DNA of 64,000 nt from Naumovozyma dairenensis CBS 421. Taxonomy: Eukaryota; Ascomycota; Saccharomycetes; Saccharomycetales; Saccharomycetaceae. Of this stretch, positions 30,633-41,405 are shown one piece after another (within the stretch, counting starts at the first letter, position 1; each line of letters begins with the position of its first letter). The stretch is taken from the NCBI RefSeq assembly GCF_000227115.2, contig NC_016479.1, positions 434,001 through 498,000 of the forward strand. The letters are read 5' to 3'. A model generated the notes under the pieces. That model saw only the letters and a list, made by a program, of their open reading frames with translations. It had not been told where the DNA came from and did no database searches. The position numbers were made by a program, and so were the translations under genes.

Positions 30633-32224
30633 ATGATCTTAGATCCACTTTCTAAGCCAATTGTCTCTACTCATACAAATGAAGAGATAGTTCAATTTTG
30701 GGATTCTCTGGAATCCATCCTTAAACTTTCCAATGAGAAAACAGGGAATATACTAGATGAATCCAAAGTTAATTCAAAATTAGTAACCTTTTTGAAAATA
30801 GCGACAGATTCATACAAGATATATATCAATTCAGATCAAGATCTCTACCGCTTGGCTTTAATCCTAACGGAATCATCAATCTTTAATTTGAAGAAAAAAT
30901 TCTGTTTGAGTAAATTATTATCATTACTAAATATCGACCTTTTAGAAATGAATATGAAATTCATAATCTCATACATCCTACTTTGTGAATCCAAGAAAAA
31001 TTTGAACTCCTTAGAGACAATGATTGAATTCCAAGGGTTTAACGTATTTTACAACACGTTATATACTCAATTTGCATATTTGAATAAATATGGTGAAGAC
31101 GATAATGGTAATATCCTGACGAAAAGTAATAACAACGAGCTGAATGAATTAGATGTAACCATCATAGATGAAATGAAACAAATTTCAACAGTTTTAATGG
31201 ATTTACTCTTCCAGATTTTCAAATTTTGTAAATGTAGTATCACTTCATTACAAATAGTTGATGATTTTTTTGTTTATTTTTTATTAACATCAATAAGATC
31301 TGACACAACTGATGATTTATTTAATAATGCTCAATTTAAATTGATCCTAGTCCTTAATGAACAATATATGATGTTTGCTAGAGATTTCGAAATTGGAAAT
31401 AAAATATTCGAATATTTAATTGGTCAACGAAAGATTACCAGTAAATTTTCTGAATTATTATTGTTGAAATTTAATCGAACTGAAGATCATACCATTCAAA
31501 TCATGATTTGTAAAATCCTGTATTTGATACTAAACAGAGTTGAAGATGGAACTGCGATGAATTTCTTTTATTTAAATGACCTCAATGTATTAGTAGATGT
31601 ATTAATACGACAATTGGAGGATATATCCGAAAATGAAGAAATCTTAAGAAGTACTTTTCTAAGAGTATTATTACCATTACTGAAAAATACTGAACTATCA
31701 AAGACACATTATAGGAAAGATGATATTGTGAACTTACTTCGATATTTATCAAATATCGATAACATATGTTCAAATGACCAAGTTCTTCATGAACATAGAA
31801 ATACAGTCAAGTTAGCGTTTAAATGCCTTACTCAAGTAAATTGGTTAACATTTGCTTCATCAGAGTATGATCCAGATTTCCCAGATACGCCAACAAGTAG
31901 AACATCGAGTATAAGTGTTGTAGGAATGGGATTGACAATGACTGATGGAACAATGACTCCTGTATATGGTAGTGCTGCTGCCGTCACAAATAATACAGGT
32001 ATGAAAAATAATAATAATTATAATAATAATAATACTAGGATAACAACGAATGACAACGGTGTTGATCGTCTCTTCGTTCGCTCAAACTCTGATAATTCAG
32101 CAGAATCATTGGAAAAAGGAAAAATAAACCTTTACCACCACCTCCTCCGCCAAAATCGAGGAAAATTTCTTTCCCTAAGAAAACTGATATGTCGTGTCAC
32201 ATTATGGGTGTCCGACCTGTTTGA
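30633..32224 (+). CDS. LDB17: Endocytic actin regulator Ldb17, frameshift near the 3' end
   Basis: SPIN90/WISH family protein that acts at cortical actin patches with Arp2/3 and Sla1 during endocytosis. ATG 30633 (MILDPLSKPIVSTHTNEE) is the first Met supported by composition. The conserved leucine-rich core includes EMNMKFIISYILLCESKKNL, LYTQFAYLNKYGED, VTIIDEMKQISTVLMDLLFQIFK, FNNAQFKLILVLNEQYMMFA and LRVLLPLLKNTELSKTHYRKDDI. A Ser/Thr/Asn linker follows. As given, the frame runs on to a stop at 32249 with an unrelated tail. One extra A in the A4 run at 32121-32124 switches to a frame reading NKPLPPPPPPKSRKISFPKK and stopping at 32224. That is the proline-rich SH3-ligand tail expected of Ldb17. 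Repaired length is about 530 residues (S. cerevisiae 491). Confidence 0.9.
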
Positions 32225-32743
32225 TATGAATAATGTACAAACCAACTAGCCTCCACATCGGTCCATGGGTCCAGATATATGTACAGTCTATAGAGCTTCT
32301 TATAACCTTTCTTTTTAGAAAAAGACGTTCCGTATTAATAAGTAATTAGTTAAATAACCTAATGACATACTCAAACTTTTGATGTTGAATTTCTGTTAAA
32401 GATACTAAGATAATACGTCTGCAGAAACAAGATCCTTCTAATGAGAAATTCTATAACGTACGTATCGACTAGCATTTTTGAATTTAAACGAGGTAACGTC
32501 AATTATTTATCTAGTACTTTCTCTTTTACTTAAAAAAAATCATAGGTGGCACAGGAAATATTGGTAACACGTTTTAACGTTCGGGATCCAAACGTATGTC
32601 GTTTACTGATTATTATAGTTTGTTTTATTTATTTTTAGTAATATAGATTTATAAAATATTTAAAATAGAAATAGATGATTTAAATAGTCTACGTTTTTCT
32701 ATTAGTTCATACATAACATTAAAAGCGTCCTTCCTCAAGAGAA
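32225..32743. other. Convergent spacer LDB17/COP1
   Basis: About 520 AT-rich bases between two 3' ends. No gene or element that I can support. Confidence 0.6.
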
Positions 32744-35700
32744 TTATAGATGTATTCTTAAGCCAGATGCAGGGGCCCCAATCTTTGATATACCTGCAAT
32801 CTTATCGATCTTATTCTTTTCGGAAGCATGGTATTTAGCACCGGTTAATGGATCCAAAACACTTGGCGAATCCTTGTAAATTGGTGTATACGTGGAAGCA
32901 CAAACATCAAACTCAGCATATGGATCAAAATCTAATTGAATTGCATCACTTGCAATAGAATCAGCTCTTTCTTTAATCTTCCTTGCTTGATCAGCACGTG
33001 GACCTGTTTTAATGGACTTCAAAAGTTCTTCTGCAAAATATGATGCTTGTACGAAGTTTTTATGTTTGAAATTTTGAGACATAGCAACTTGTAATGCATT
33101 ACAACGGTGAGCCGTAATCAATTTAGCCTTGGTAAAGTATGCAGCTAACTCTAGGTTACGTTTGATATCTTCAGCAGCTAGTGAACGACGTTTTAATTCA
33201 ATGGATAAACCTAAAATGTACTCCCTAGCCTTTTCTAATGATTTACGTGCTGTTTCTTCATCTTCGTCATTATCAAATGCAGATAATATTATGTTATAGA
33301 TAGCTTCTTTGAATGATTTAATGGCAAGTTCCAATTTATTAGCCTTGAAATAATTAAACCCTTCGTTCATCTTTGACTTAATAACATCTATACCTGGAAT
33401 ATATGGTAGTATATCCTTCTCATTTTCAATATCGTCAGTTGATCTTATATAGCCTACAATAGATGGAAGTTCACTAGGAGTAGCAGCCATATACGTTCTA
33501 CAACCTTCATATCTATCAATAAAGTAAGGTCTTAAAGGTTCAAAACTGATAATACCAGCTTGTTTACCTAACGCTTGAGCAGCTGCATCAAATGCACCAG
33601 CTGCAACTAATACAGCAGGTAGTTTCGAATTCTTAACCCAATTAGAAACTTCTGTTTCTTCGGTTGTAACTTCTTCTTTAGCAAGGTCATCTTGAACTTC
33701 TTCATCAATATTTAGATCTTCATCACCTAAGTCCCATGCATCCTCTCCTTCTAAATCTTCAGCTACTTCCGTTTCAAAGAAATCACCTTCATCTGCTTGA
33801 ACAGCTTCTGGAGAAATTTCTTCTCTTTCTGGTTCATCAAGAGTTAAATCTTCAATTTGACCTAATACAGCTTTTTCGAAATATGATAGTTCAGCCTTCT
33901 CTAATGGCCAAGCATCTAATGGTGCAGCAATAGAAGGTGCCTTAACTGAGTTTGATGGTTGAATCTCATCTGGCAATACGACATCTTCTTCAGTGATTTC
34001 AGCTTGTTCTAAGAAAGATGAAGCGGCTGCAGAATCACCATTTGACTTAGCTACAGCATAAGCGAGAGCCAATGAACCAGCTTCAGCGAAAATATTAGCT
34101 CTTTCTTCAGTAGCATCATTATAAATGGAATTTAAGATCATACTTGGAACGTCATTACGATTTGTAGCAATGGCCCCCATCTTGGAAGATTTTGAACGAT
34201 CACCAGTTAAAAGATATAGGAAAGATAGTTTATCAAATGAATGTTGAGTTTGATGAATCATTTCAACCAAGGAAATATTACCCTGCGAAAGAGCAGCTTC
34301 GTTTAAGCTATCCCATGTTTGAGAGTTATTCAATTTCTTAGCTTCTTCTAAAGCAACTTCCAAATTACCGTATTCTAATGCTAGATTAAAACGAGTTTGT
34401 GGATCTTGAACGAATTGTAACGCAATTTCTGGATACCCTGATTTTTGCAAGTAAGAAATGATATTTTGACCAACTAAGTTCGAATTTCTGATTATACGCA
34501 AGACTTCTGGGAAATTCTTGTTGATTAAGGCTTTCTTGAATTTGTATTCTGTTGGATCGATAGTCAAGATTTCAACTTCACCGTCACGATCCAAAGTGTA
34601 AACTAGTTGACCTTGTACTCTAGTAATGTATAAAGTCTTTTCCAAAGTTTTGATAATACCTCTTTCACCGTTCAATAAACTGTATCTAATATGGTTCAAA
34701 GTAGAGTAAATCAATACACCAGATTCATCCCATGCAGCACTCTTGATTCTAATAGTTTCATGCATTGAATTGACCAATTCTAACTTCTTGTTCGCAATAG
34801 TGATGGTATGCTTGCTCATTAATGCAACGTGTTGGCCATCCAAGGACCAAGAAACATATTTAACATTCTTGGCGGCAATCTTACCTAATTTCTTACCTTG
34901 TTGGACATCAAATAGAACAACTTCCTTGGCTTTTAATAACAAAACGACCCCAGGTCCTGCTGAAACGATATCTTTGATTGGTTCTTCTAAATGAATGGAT
35001 TTAGTAGTCTTGTTGTCAAGGGTACGGACTTCTAGAGTATTTGTACCAGTGTTAAAAGTTACGAATCTATTACGTGCAACAAAAGTGGCAAAACTACCAG
35101 TATCTTGAATAACGCTTGTAGGTTCCACAGCTCCAGTTGGTTGTTTTGGTAGTAATGCAAGGGCAAACTTGTCATTACCTAAATTGACCAAAACTGAATG
35201 TTGAGATGGATTATATGAAATACTTCTAAAGGCATTCCAAGCAAGACCAATTTTCTTCAAAGAAACATAAGGTAATGAAGTGACTCTTTTATGGTAATCG
35301 AATATTTGAAGTTGCTTTTCCTTATTGATGAATATCAATTGATTTTGATGAATGAAGCTACATGGTCTTTCACGATCAAGTTTGAAGACCATGATACCGG
35401 TATCGTGGGCAGCACCAAACAAATTAATATTTGGATGAGCAGCAATCAACCAGAATCTATCATGTTCTCTCTTGAATTGTTTAACAGGAACTCTCTTATC
35501 CAAATCCCAAATTCTTAATGTTTTATCTTCACCAACTGAAATGATTAAATTTTGATGTGGATGGAAAATAACACAGTCGACATTATTAGTATGACCTCTA
35601 CAAGTATCAACTTCCCAAGCCTTTGTTTGGCTCATTCTCCATAATTTGACTTGACGATCATCAGAACCTGAAACGATCAATGGTAAAGTTGGATGGAAAG

Positions 35701-36346
35701 ATGCCCAATTGACACCTCTAGTGTGACCTTCCAAGATAAATTTTACAACACAGTCACCAAATCCGCCGTCTAATAAATTATTTTGAGCGGCAATTTGATC
35801 TTCCATAGAGGTAGTACCTGGAGCAGAATGTTTCTTTCTTAAACCCGAGATATCCCAAACTCTAACACTTTCATCAAGGGATGCAGAAACTACCAAATCT
35901 TCATTTGGATGGAATTGAGCACACATGACGAAATGGTTATGACCAGTCAAACAAGCGATTTCTTTACGATTTTGCCAATTCCAGATCCTAATAGTTTGAT
36001 CATCAGATGCCGATATGATCCAAGGTAGTTCATGATGGAAAAATACGGTACGGACGTAATCTAAATGACCTTGTAAAGTGTAAAGGCATTTGTTGGTTTC
36101 TAAAGACCAAACTTTGATGGTGTAATCGTCACCAGCGGAGACAAAAATTGGTTGAGTAGGATGGAAATCAAGACCACGAACCGGTCCTTCGTGATCTTCA
36201 AATCTATGTAATAAAGTACCCATTCTATAATCCCATAATTGAATGGTAGAAGAGAATAAAGCCACTAGGACCCATGGTCTGGATGGATGGAAGGCAATAC
36301 CTTTGGCTCTAGAAGATTTGGATTCAAACTTAGTTAGCATCTTCAT
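32744..36346 (-). CDS. COP1: COPI coat alpha subunit
   Basis: Alpha-COP of the COPI coatomer, which moves proteins from Golgi to ER and binds KKxx retrieval signals through its N-terminal beta-propeller. The protein has 1200 residues (S. cerevisiae 1201). The first 320 residues hold six or more WD repeats, for example GLDFHPTQPIFVSAGDDYTIKVWSLET and IISASDDQTIRIWNWQNRKEIA. A second propeller and the alpha-solenoid follow, then an acidic linker (about 830-900). The C-terminal domain, which binds epsilon-COP, starts around residue 900 and ends ASEKNKIDKIAGISKIGAPASGLRIHL. MKMLTKFESKSSRAKGIAFHPSRPW is the family start. No break was seen. Confidence 0.98.
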   Translation of the reverse strand: MKMLTKFESKSSRAKGIAFHPSRPWVLVALFSSTIQLWDYRMGTLLHRFEDHEGPVRGLDFHPTQPIFVSAGDDYTIKVWSLETNKCLYTLQGHLDYVRTVFFHHELPWIISASDDQTIRIWNWQNRKEIACLTGHNHFVMCAQFHPNEDLVVSASLDESVRVWDISGLRKKHSAPGTTSMEDQIAAQNNLLDGGFGDCVVKFILEGHTRGVNWASFHPTLPLIVSGSDDRQVKLWRMSQTKAWEVDTCRGHTNNVDCVIFHPHQNLIISVGEDKTLRIWDLDKRVPVKQFKREHDRFWLIAAHPNINLFGAAHDTGIMVFKLDRERPCSFIHQNQLIFINKEKQLQIFDYHKRVTSLPYVSLKKIGLAWNAFRSISYNPSQHSVLVNLGNDKFALALLPKQPTGAVEPTSVIQDTGSFATFVARNRFVTFNTGTNTLEVRTLDNKTTKSIHLEEPIKDIVSAGPGVVLLLKAKEVVLFDVQQGKKLGKIAAKNVKYVSWSLDGQHVALMSKHTITIANKKLELVNSMHETIRIKSAAWDESGVLIYSTLNHIRYSLLNGERGIIKTLEKTLYITRVQGQLVYTLDRDGEVEILTIDPTEYKFKKALINKNFPEVLRIIRNSNLVGQNIISYLQKSGYPEIALQFVQDPQTRFNLALEYGNLEVALEEAKKLNNSQTWDSLNEAALSQGNISLVEMIHQTQHSFDKLSFLYLLTGDRSKSSKMGAIATNRNDVPSMILNSIYNDATEERANIFAEAGSLALAYAVAKSNGDSAAASSFLEQAEITEEDVVLPDEIQPSNSVKAPSIAAPLDAWPLEKAELSYFEKAVLGQIEDLTLDEPEREEISPEAVQADEGDFFETEVAEDLEGEDAWDLGDEDLNIDEEVQDDLAKEEVTTEETEVSNWVKNSKLPAVLVAAGAFDAAAQALGKQAGIISFEPLRPYFIDRYEGCRTYMAATPSELPSIVGYIRSTDDIENEKDILPYIPGIDVIKSKMNEGFNYFKANKLELAIKSFKEAIYNIILSAFDNDEDEETARKSLEKAREYILGLSIELKRRSLAAEDIKRNLELAAYFTKAKLITAHRCNALQVAMSQNFKHKNFVQASYFAEELLKSIKTGPRADQARKIKERADSIASDAIQLDFDPYAEFDVCASTYTPIYKDSPSVLDPLTGAKYHASEKNKIDKIAGISKIGAPASGLRIHL

Positions 36347-36991
36347 CTTGACTGGAATTTATTAAAGATATGGTTTTTTTCCTTTCTTGGTTTCTTAGGT
36401 TAGGTGTAATTGAAATACGTAGTATTGAATAGTAGTCTTTTGATAACGATCTTTCTTCAAAGATTTATATACTTCGACAGATTTAATAAGGTAATCGGAT
36501 TGCTCAATTAGATGCCTAATAAGGTTTGCTGTCCGAATTTACCGAGTAATATACGAGTCGACTTTCAACTAGGATTATAAGTGACGTTTCTAATGGACCA
36601 AAAATCGATGATGTCTACTTGAATGGACTTGAATTTGCCATGCAATTGACAGATACCTGGTCTATGTTTTTCAATAGAATAGAAGGAGTGAGCTGTCTTG
36701 TTTGTTCGATTGAAATTTCGTTCCGCCAAAAATTCGGTCGCATTTCACGGCCCGGGCCGAGGCGTCAACAGGTCGTGATTTCTATACAGACTGATTATAA
36801 TAGTAATAGTAATAGTGATATGGAATGGATTGAAAGTCGTCAATTGTCATCTGGTTTGTCTCGATCTAGAGAGGTATTTTTATGTATGCCAAGTATATCT
36901 GGTTATAATGAATATATGTTGATCTTTATGCAGAAAATAAGCAATATATAAATGTGTTCTCTAATAAGGATAATGTCTGGACCTGCTTAGA
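36347..36991. promoter_or_regulatory. COP1 upstream region with a 12-bp GC palindrome
   Basis: About 645 bp between the COP1 start and the 3' end of the ketopantoate-reductase-like gene. CGGCCCGGGCCG at 36748-36759 is a perfect palindrome in AT-rich surroundings. It has the CGG-N6-CCG form read by some Zn2Cys6 factors (Ppr1 uses that spacing). No specific factor can be assigned. Confidence 0.45.
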
Positions 36992-38092
36992 TCATTCCGA
37001 TTCCATACGGCATGTATCTTCGTTGAATTTAATCAATCCATTCCCTTCCTTTAATTTACCTTGCACAAGAACAAGTAAATTATATAACATTGATAAGAGT
37101 GGTGTTTCTATCCCGTTTCTTTTAGCTATCTTCAATGGGTTACCAAGAATGACCTCTAATTCCATCAATTGACCCTTTTCTTCATCTACACACATTGATG
37201 GTTTGAACATTTTATTCCTCGTAATGTTAGCAAAAAACCCAACAAATTGTTCTTCAAGAATAATCCCCTCACTGGCAGCAATCTTGATAATTTCCCTCAT
37301 GGCAGGTTCAAAAATCTCCATTTCAGTACTTTTCTTGTCTACTGCGAATTCTAAACATCTTGGAACATCCAATCCAACTAATGCAGTCGTGGTATTGATT
37401 GCAGCATTATATAATAATTTACTTCCATACTTGAATAACGAAACTACTTGCATCGAACTCAACAAAATTTTTTTACCTTCATTCCCATACAATTCAACAA
37501 ACACTTGAGCGAAATGGATAGCTTTCCTATCACAGGCATCAAATGCACCTACTGATAAATGATCCTTACCAATTTGTTTGATGATCCCTTTCCCAATCTT
37601 AGTAGATCCTATCAATTGAATCCCTGACAATAATGAATATTTATAATCATCTTTATTGAATTTAGAAACGATTTCCTTTTCAATATCAATTCCATTTTGA
37701 ATTAAGATAATATTGGTAAGCTCTTCCGACTGTAACGTTCTATTAGATTCCAAGATGGGTTTAATGATATTGGAGACCCTGGATTCAACGGGACCATCGG
37801 GTATATTCTTGGTTGTTATGACTAAATAATTGAAAAACAGTCCCGATTGGGAGGCATCATATGCAGTCCTATATATTGAATGAGGTTTCCAATTGGATAT
37901 ATGACCGTAATCACAGGAATCTATTTGGTATCCATTTGCAGTGACATGATCATAATCAGATCTTATAACCATGGAGACGTGAGATAATTTCCGAATGTAC
38001 AATGAAAGGGCCGTGATTACTCCTACTCCACCTGCACCAATGACTAAAACGTTAGGAATTGGGGCTGTCGCTGCTGCTTGCGGTAATGACAT
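36992..38092 (-). CDS. Ketopantoate reductase-like protein (YDL144C)
   Basis: Protein of 366 residues matching S. cerevisiae YDL144C (356), an uncharacterised member of the ApbA/PanE family. It has an N-terminal Rossmann fold with NVLVIGAGGVGVITALSLY near residue 14-32 (GxGxxG NADP motif), then NIILIQNGIDIEKEI near residue 125. The C-terminal ApbA_C helices include KYGSKLLYNAAINTTTALVGLD and the nearby Lys expected in the family. True pantothenate synthesis uses Pan5 in S. cerevisiae, so the substrate here is unknown. It diverges from CCT4. Confidence 0.9.
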   Translation of the reverse strand: MSLPQAAATAPIPNVLVIGAGGVGVITALSLYIRKLSHVSMVIRSDYDHVTANGYQIDSCDYGHISNWKPHSIYRTAYDASQSGLFFNYLVITTKNIPDGPVESRVSNIIKPILESNRTLQSEELTNIILIQNGIDIEKEIVSKFNKDDYKYSLLSGIQLIGSTKIGKGIIKQIGKDHLSVGAFDACDRKAIHFAQVFVELYGNEGKKILLSSMQVVSLFKYGSKLLYNAAINTTTALVGLDVPRCLEFAVDKKSTEMEIFEPAMREIIKIAASEGIILEEQFVGFFANITRNKMFKPSMCVDEEKGQLMELEVILGNPLKIAKRNGIETPLLSMLYNLLVLVQGKLKEGNGLIKFNEDTCRMESE

Positions 38093-38893
38093 TTGATTAT
38101 TTACGCTTGTTTAGTATTATAGAAAGTTACTTTTTCATTTTATTATCGGTGTAGTAAGACCTTACATTATATACCAACTGGTTGTCAAAGCAAAGTTCCC
38201 TTATCGCAGTTCAATCTTCGAGTATTAGATAACGTGAATAATATAGAGCAAGGTGGTATGGCGGCGCTATCATAATTAAGATTTATGTTAGCTTGTTCGT
38301 ACATAACTAAGAAAACTGTATTTTAAAATAATATTCACGGTTAAAGAAAGAATTCGTTCAGGTAAGATTGTTGGTTGACTATCGTTAGTCTATAAAGCTT
38401 CCACTCGCTAAAGTAGTTTGTGTAAACCTCATAGTTTACTTTTTATGTGAAACGATATTATAACCTATCAAGGTTTCATAATACTTAGAAAGAACATACG
38501 CAAAGAAATATTCTCAAATTAAGGTGGTCGAATGAATACGGGCCGCAGTAAAGATGCGACCATTGGAATATATATACTTACTGAAATCAAAATCCCCTCT
38601 CTCTGTACTCCCCTGGGGTATTCAATAGTATATCAATGCGACAAATATTCATTTCCTTCAATTCAAAACTTTTATCACTTTACACGGCCCCATTCAGTAC
38701 GTAGTTTTTCATTTTTTCGCCACTGTTAAACATTGAAAAATATTGAAGAAATAATAATAATGAACCTTGAATATATACCAAATGACATGTTGGAAGATTA
38801 TAATTTAATACCAAAGAGTCAAAAGCCAGAAATTGACTCATTGACTTTATTGACCACCCAGTTTTAAAGGCTACTCAAATAATAACAAGAAAA
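38093..38893. promoter_or_regulatory. Divergent promoter YDL144C-like / CCT4 with an upstream ORF
   Basis: About 800 bp. A 35-codon ORF (MNLEYIPNDMLEDYN...) runs from ATG 38760 to TAA 38867, 26 bp before the CCT4 ATG and in a different frame. It could be a regulatory uORF of CCT4 if transcription starts upstream of it, or an unrelated small peptide. Otherwise I see only AT-rich sequence. Confidence 0.4.
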
Positions 38894-40480
38894 ATGGCAC
38901 CAAAAGTTCCATCTAACGCTACTTTCAAGAACAAAGAAAAGCCTCAAGAAGTTCGTAAGGCCAACATCATTGCGGCAAGAGCTGTAGCAGATGCCATTCG
39001 TACCTCCTTAGGCCCAAAGGGTATGGATAAGATGATCAAAACATCTCGTGGTGAAATCATCATCTCCAATGATGGACATACTATTTTGAAACAAATGGCA
39101 ATCTTACATCCAGTCGCAAAGATGTTAGTTGAAGTTTCTGCTGCTCAAGACTCAGAAGCTGGAGATGGTACCACCTCCGTAGTTATCTTGACAGGTGCTT
39201 TACTTGGCGCAGCAGATAGACTGTTGAATATGGGGATTCATCCTACTATTATTGCGGAATCATTCCAAAGAGCCGCTAGGAGATCCGTGGAGATCTTGTT
39301 GGAGATGTCTCATAGAATTTCCTTGAGCGATAGAGAGGATTTGATTCGTGCTGCTTCTACTTCTTTGAGTTCCAAGATTGTTTCTCAATATTCTTCATTT
39401 TTAGCACCATTAGCAGTGGATTCAGTCTTGAGTATTGCTGATGAAGAATCTAAAAATGTTGATTTGAATGATATCCGTTTGATCAAGAAAGTGGGTGGTA
39501 CTATTGATGATACAGAAATGATTGATGGCGTCGTGTTGACACAAACTGCTATTAAATCTGCAGGTGGTCCAACTAGAAAGGAAAAGGCTAAGATCGGGTT
39601 AATTCAATTCCAAATCTCTCCACCAAAACCTGATACTGAAAATAATATTGTTGTCAGTGATTATAGACAAATGGATAAGATCTTGAAAGAAGAAAGAGCA
39701 TACTTATTAAATATCTGTAAGAAGATCAAAAAATCAAAATGTAATGTTCTTTTAATCCAAAAATCTATCTTAAGAGATGCAGTTAATGATCTAGCGTTAC
39801 ATTTCTTATCAAAACTAAACATTATGGTAGTGAAAGACATTGAAAGAGAAGAAGTTGAATTCCTATCCAAGAGCCTGGGTTGTAAGCCTATCTCCGATAT
39901 TGAGTTATTTACTGAAGACAGATTGGGGTCTGCGGATTTAGTTGAAGAAATAGATAGTGATGGATCTAAGATTGTAAAGTTAACAGGTATAAAAAATAAT
40001 ACTGCAAAGCCAACCGTTTCCGTTGTTATTCGTGGTGCTAATAGCATGATCCTAGATGAAACAGAACGTTCATTGCATGATGCGTTATGTGTTATCCGTT
40101 GTTTAGTCAAAGAAAGAGGTTTAATTGCAGGTGGTGGTGCTCCAGAAATTGAAGTATCACGTAGATTAATAAGGGAATCTCGTTCCATTGAAGGTGTGGA
40201 AGCATTCGTTTGGAAAGAATTCGCAGATGCGTTAGAAGTTATACCAACAACACTGGCAGAGAATGCTGGTTTAAATAGTATAAAGGTTGTAACAGAATTA
40301 CGTTCAAAACATGAAAGCGGTGGTGTAAATGATGGTATTTCTGTGAGAAGATCTGGGACCACAAACACGTACGATGAACATATTTTACAACCAGTTCTAG
40401 TCAGTACAAGCGCTATTACTTTGGCCTCAGAATGTGTTAAATCTATTCTACGTATTGATGACATCACTTTCAGCCGTTAA
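38894..40480 (+). CDS. CCT4: CCT/TRiC chaperonin subunit delta
   Basis: One of eight subunits of the cytosolic chaperonin that folds actin and tubulin using ATP. The protein has 528 residues, the same as S. cerevisiae. [47 protein letters not shown] includes the first TCP-1 signature. [40 protein letters not shown] holds the second and third and the GDGTT nucleotide site with the catalytic Asp. The apical domain is in the middle and [16 protein letters not shown] starts the return to the equatorial domain. The end reads [17 protein letters not shown]. Complete and intact. Confidence 0.98.
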   Translation: MAPKVPSNATFKNKEKPQEVRKANIIAARAVADAIRTSLGPKGMDKMIKTSRGEIIISNDGHTILKQMAILHPVAKMLVEVSAAQDSEAGDGTTSVVILTGALLGAADRLLNMGIHPTIIAESFQRAARRSVEILLEMSHRISLSDREDLIRAASTSLSSKIVSQYSSFLAPLAVDSVLSIADEESKNVDLNDIRLIKKVGGTIDDTEMIDGVVLTQTAIKSAGGPTRKEKAKIGLIQFQISPPKPDTENNIVVSDYRQMDKILKEERAYLLNICKKIKKSKCNVLLIQKSILRDAVNDLALHFLSKLNIMVVKDIEREEVEFLSKSLGCKPISDIELFTEDRLGSADLVEEIDSDGSKIVKLTGIKNNTAKPTVSVVIRGANSMILDETERSLHDALCVIRCLVKERGLIAGGGAPEIEVSRRLIRESRSIEGVEAFVWKEFADALEVIPTTLAENAGLNSIKVVTELRSKHESGGVNDGISVRRSGTTNTYDEHILQPVLVSTSAITLASECVKSILRIDDITFSR

Positions 40481-41405
40481 AATAACAAATAACATTTGAA
40501 TTTTTTAAACTTAATTATAATACTGTAGACTAAACTCATATATCTATAAAGCTCGTAAGAAAGTCATTCATATTAGTATGCATTACGGTAAGTAAAAAGG
40601 GTATACGTCTTACATACTGTATTATTTCCATAAGATATATTCATATCTTACGTATCCATTCACAGGATGTATGTAACCAGTTTCAAGAAACCTGTCAGAG
40701 ATTATAAAGCCAGTCAAGAGATTGCGGCCCTCTTTAGCTCCTTTTTGAGTCAGGTTAAGATGACTATCCTGTCTCAATATACCTTCCACGAAGATTTCGT
40801 ATTAATTCGAAAATTGACAATGAATTTCAATTTTGAAAAAAAGCTGCTTGAGACTTAGAACGTAACCGACATAAAATGACTAATATATCCACAAGACCCT
40901 GTAGCGACGGTCGGTTATGATACATGCTAATATATTTTTGAACGGCTCCTCATTGCATTTTTGTGTCTCTTCAATCATATAAGTAGGCGAGCTAAACTGC
41001 TTCCTGAGCATTTCTNNNNNNNNNNNNNNNNNNNNNNNNNNNNNNNNNNNNNNNNNNNNNNNNNNNNNNNNNNNNNNNNNNNNNNNNNNNNNNNNNNNNN
41101 NNNNNNNNNNNNNNNNNNNNNNNNNNNNNNNNNNNNNNNNNNNNNNNNNNNNNNNNNNNNNNNNNNNNNNNNNNNNNNNNNNNNNNNNNNNNNNNNNNNN
41201 NNNNNNNNNNNNNNNNNNNNNNNNNNNNNNNNNNNNNNNNNNNNNNNNNNNNNNNNNNNNNNNNNNNNNNNNNNNNNNNNNNNNNNNNNNNNNNNNNNNN
41301 NNNNNNNNNNNNNNNNNNNNNNNNNNNNNNNNNNNNNNNNNNNNNNNNNNNNNNNNNNNNNNNNNNNNNNNNNNNNNNNNNNNNNNNNNNNNAGCTCCTT
41401 CCAAT
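40481..41405. other. CCT4-BPL1 spacer with a 377-N gap
   Basis: The spacer is the 3' flank of CCT4, about 535 known bases, N from 41016 to 41392, then 13 bases before BPL1. A 63-codon frame (40667-40858) matches nothing I recognise. A minus-strand frame opens into the gap from 40880. CRD1 (cardiolipin synthase), present between these genes in S. cerevisiae, is not visible, and the gap is too short for its roughly 850 bp. The BPL1 promoter lies mostly in the gap. Confidence 0.6.

Noticed and set aside
40667..40858. 63-codon ORF between CCT4 and BPL1
   Set aside because: No similarity I recognise, lies beside a gap, and could be chance; not CRD1.
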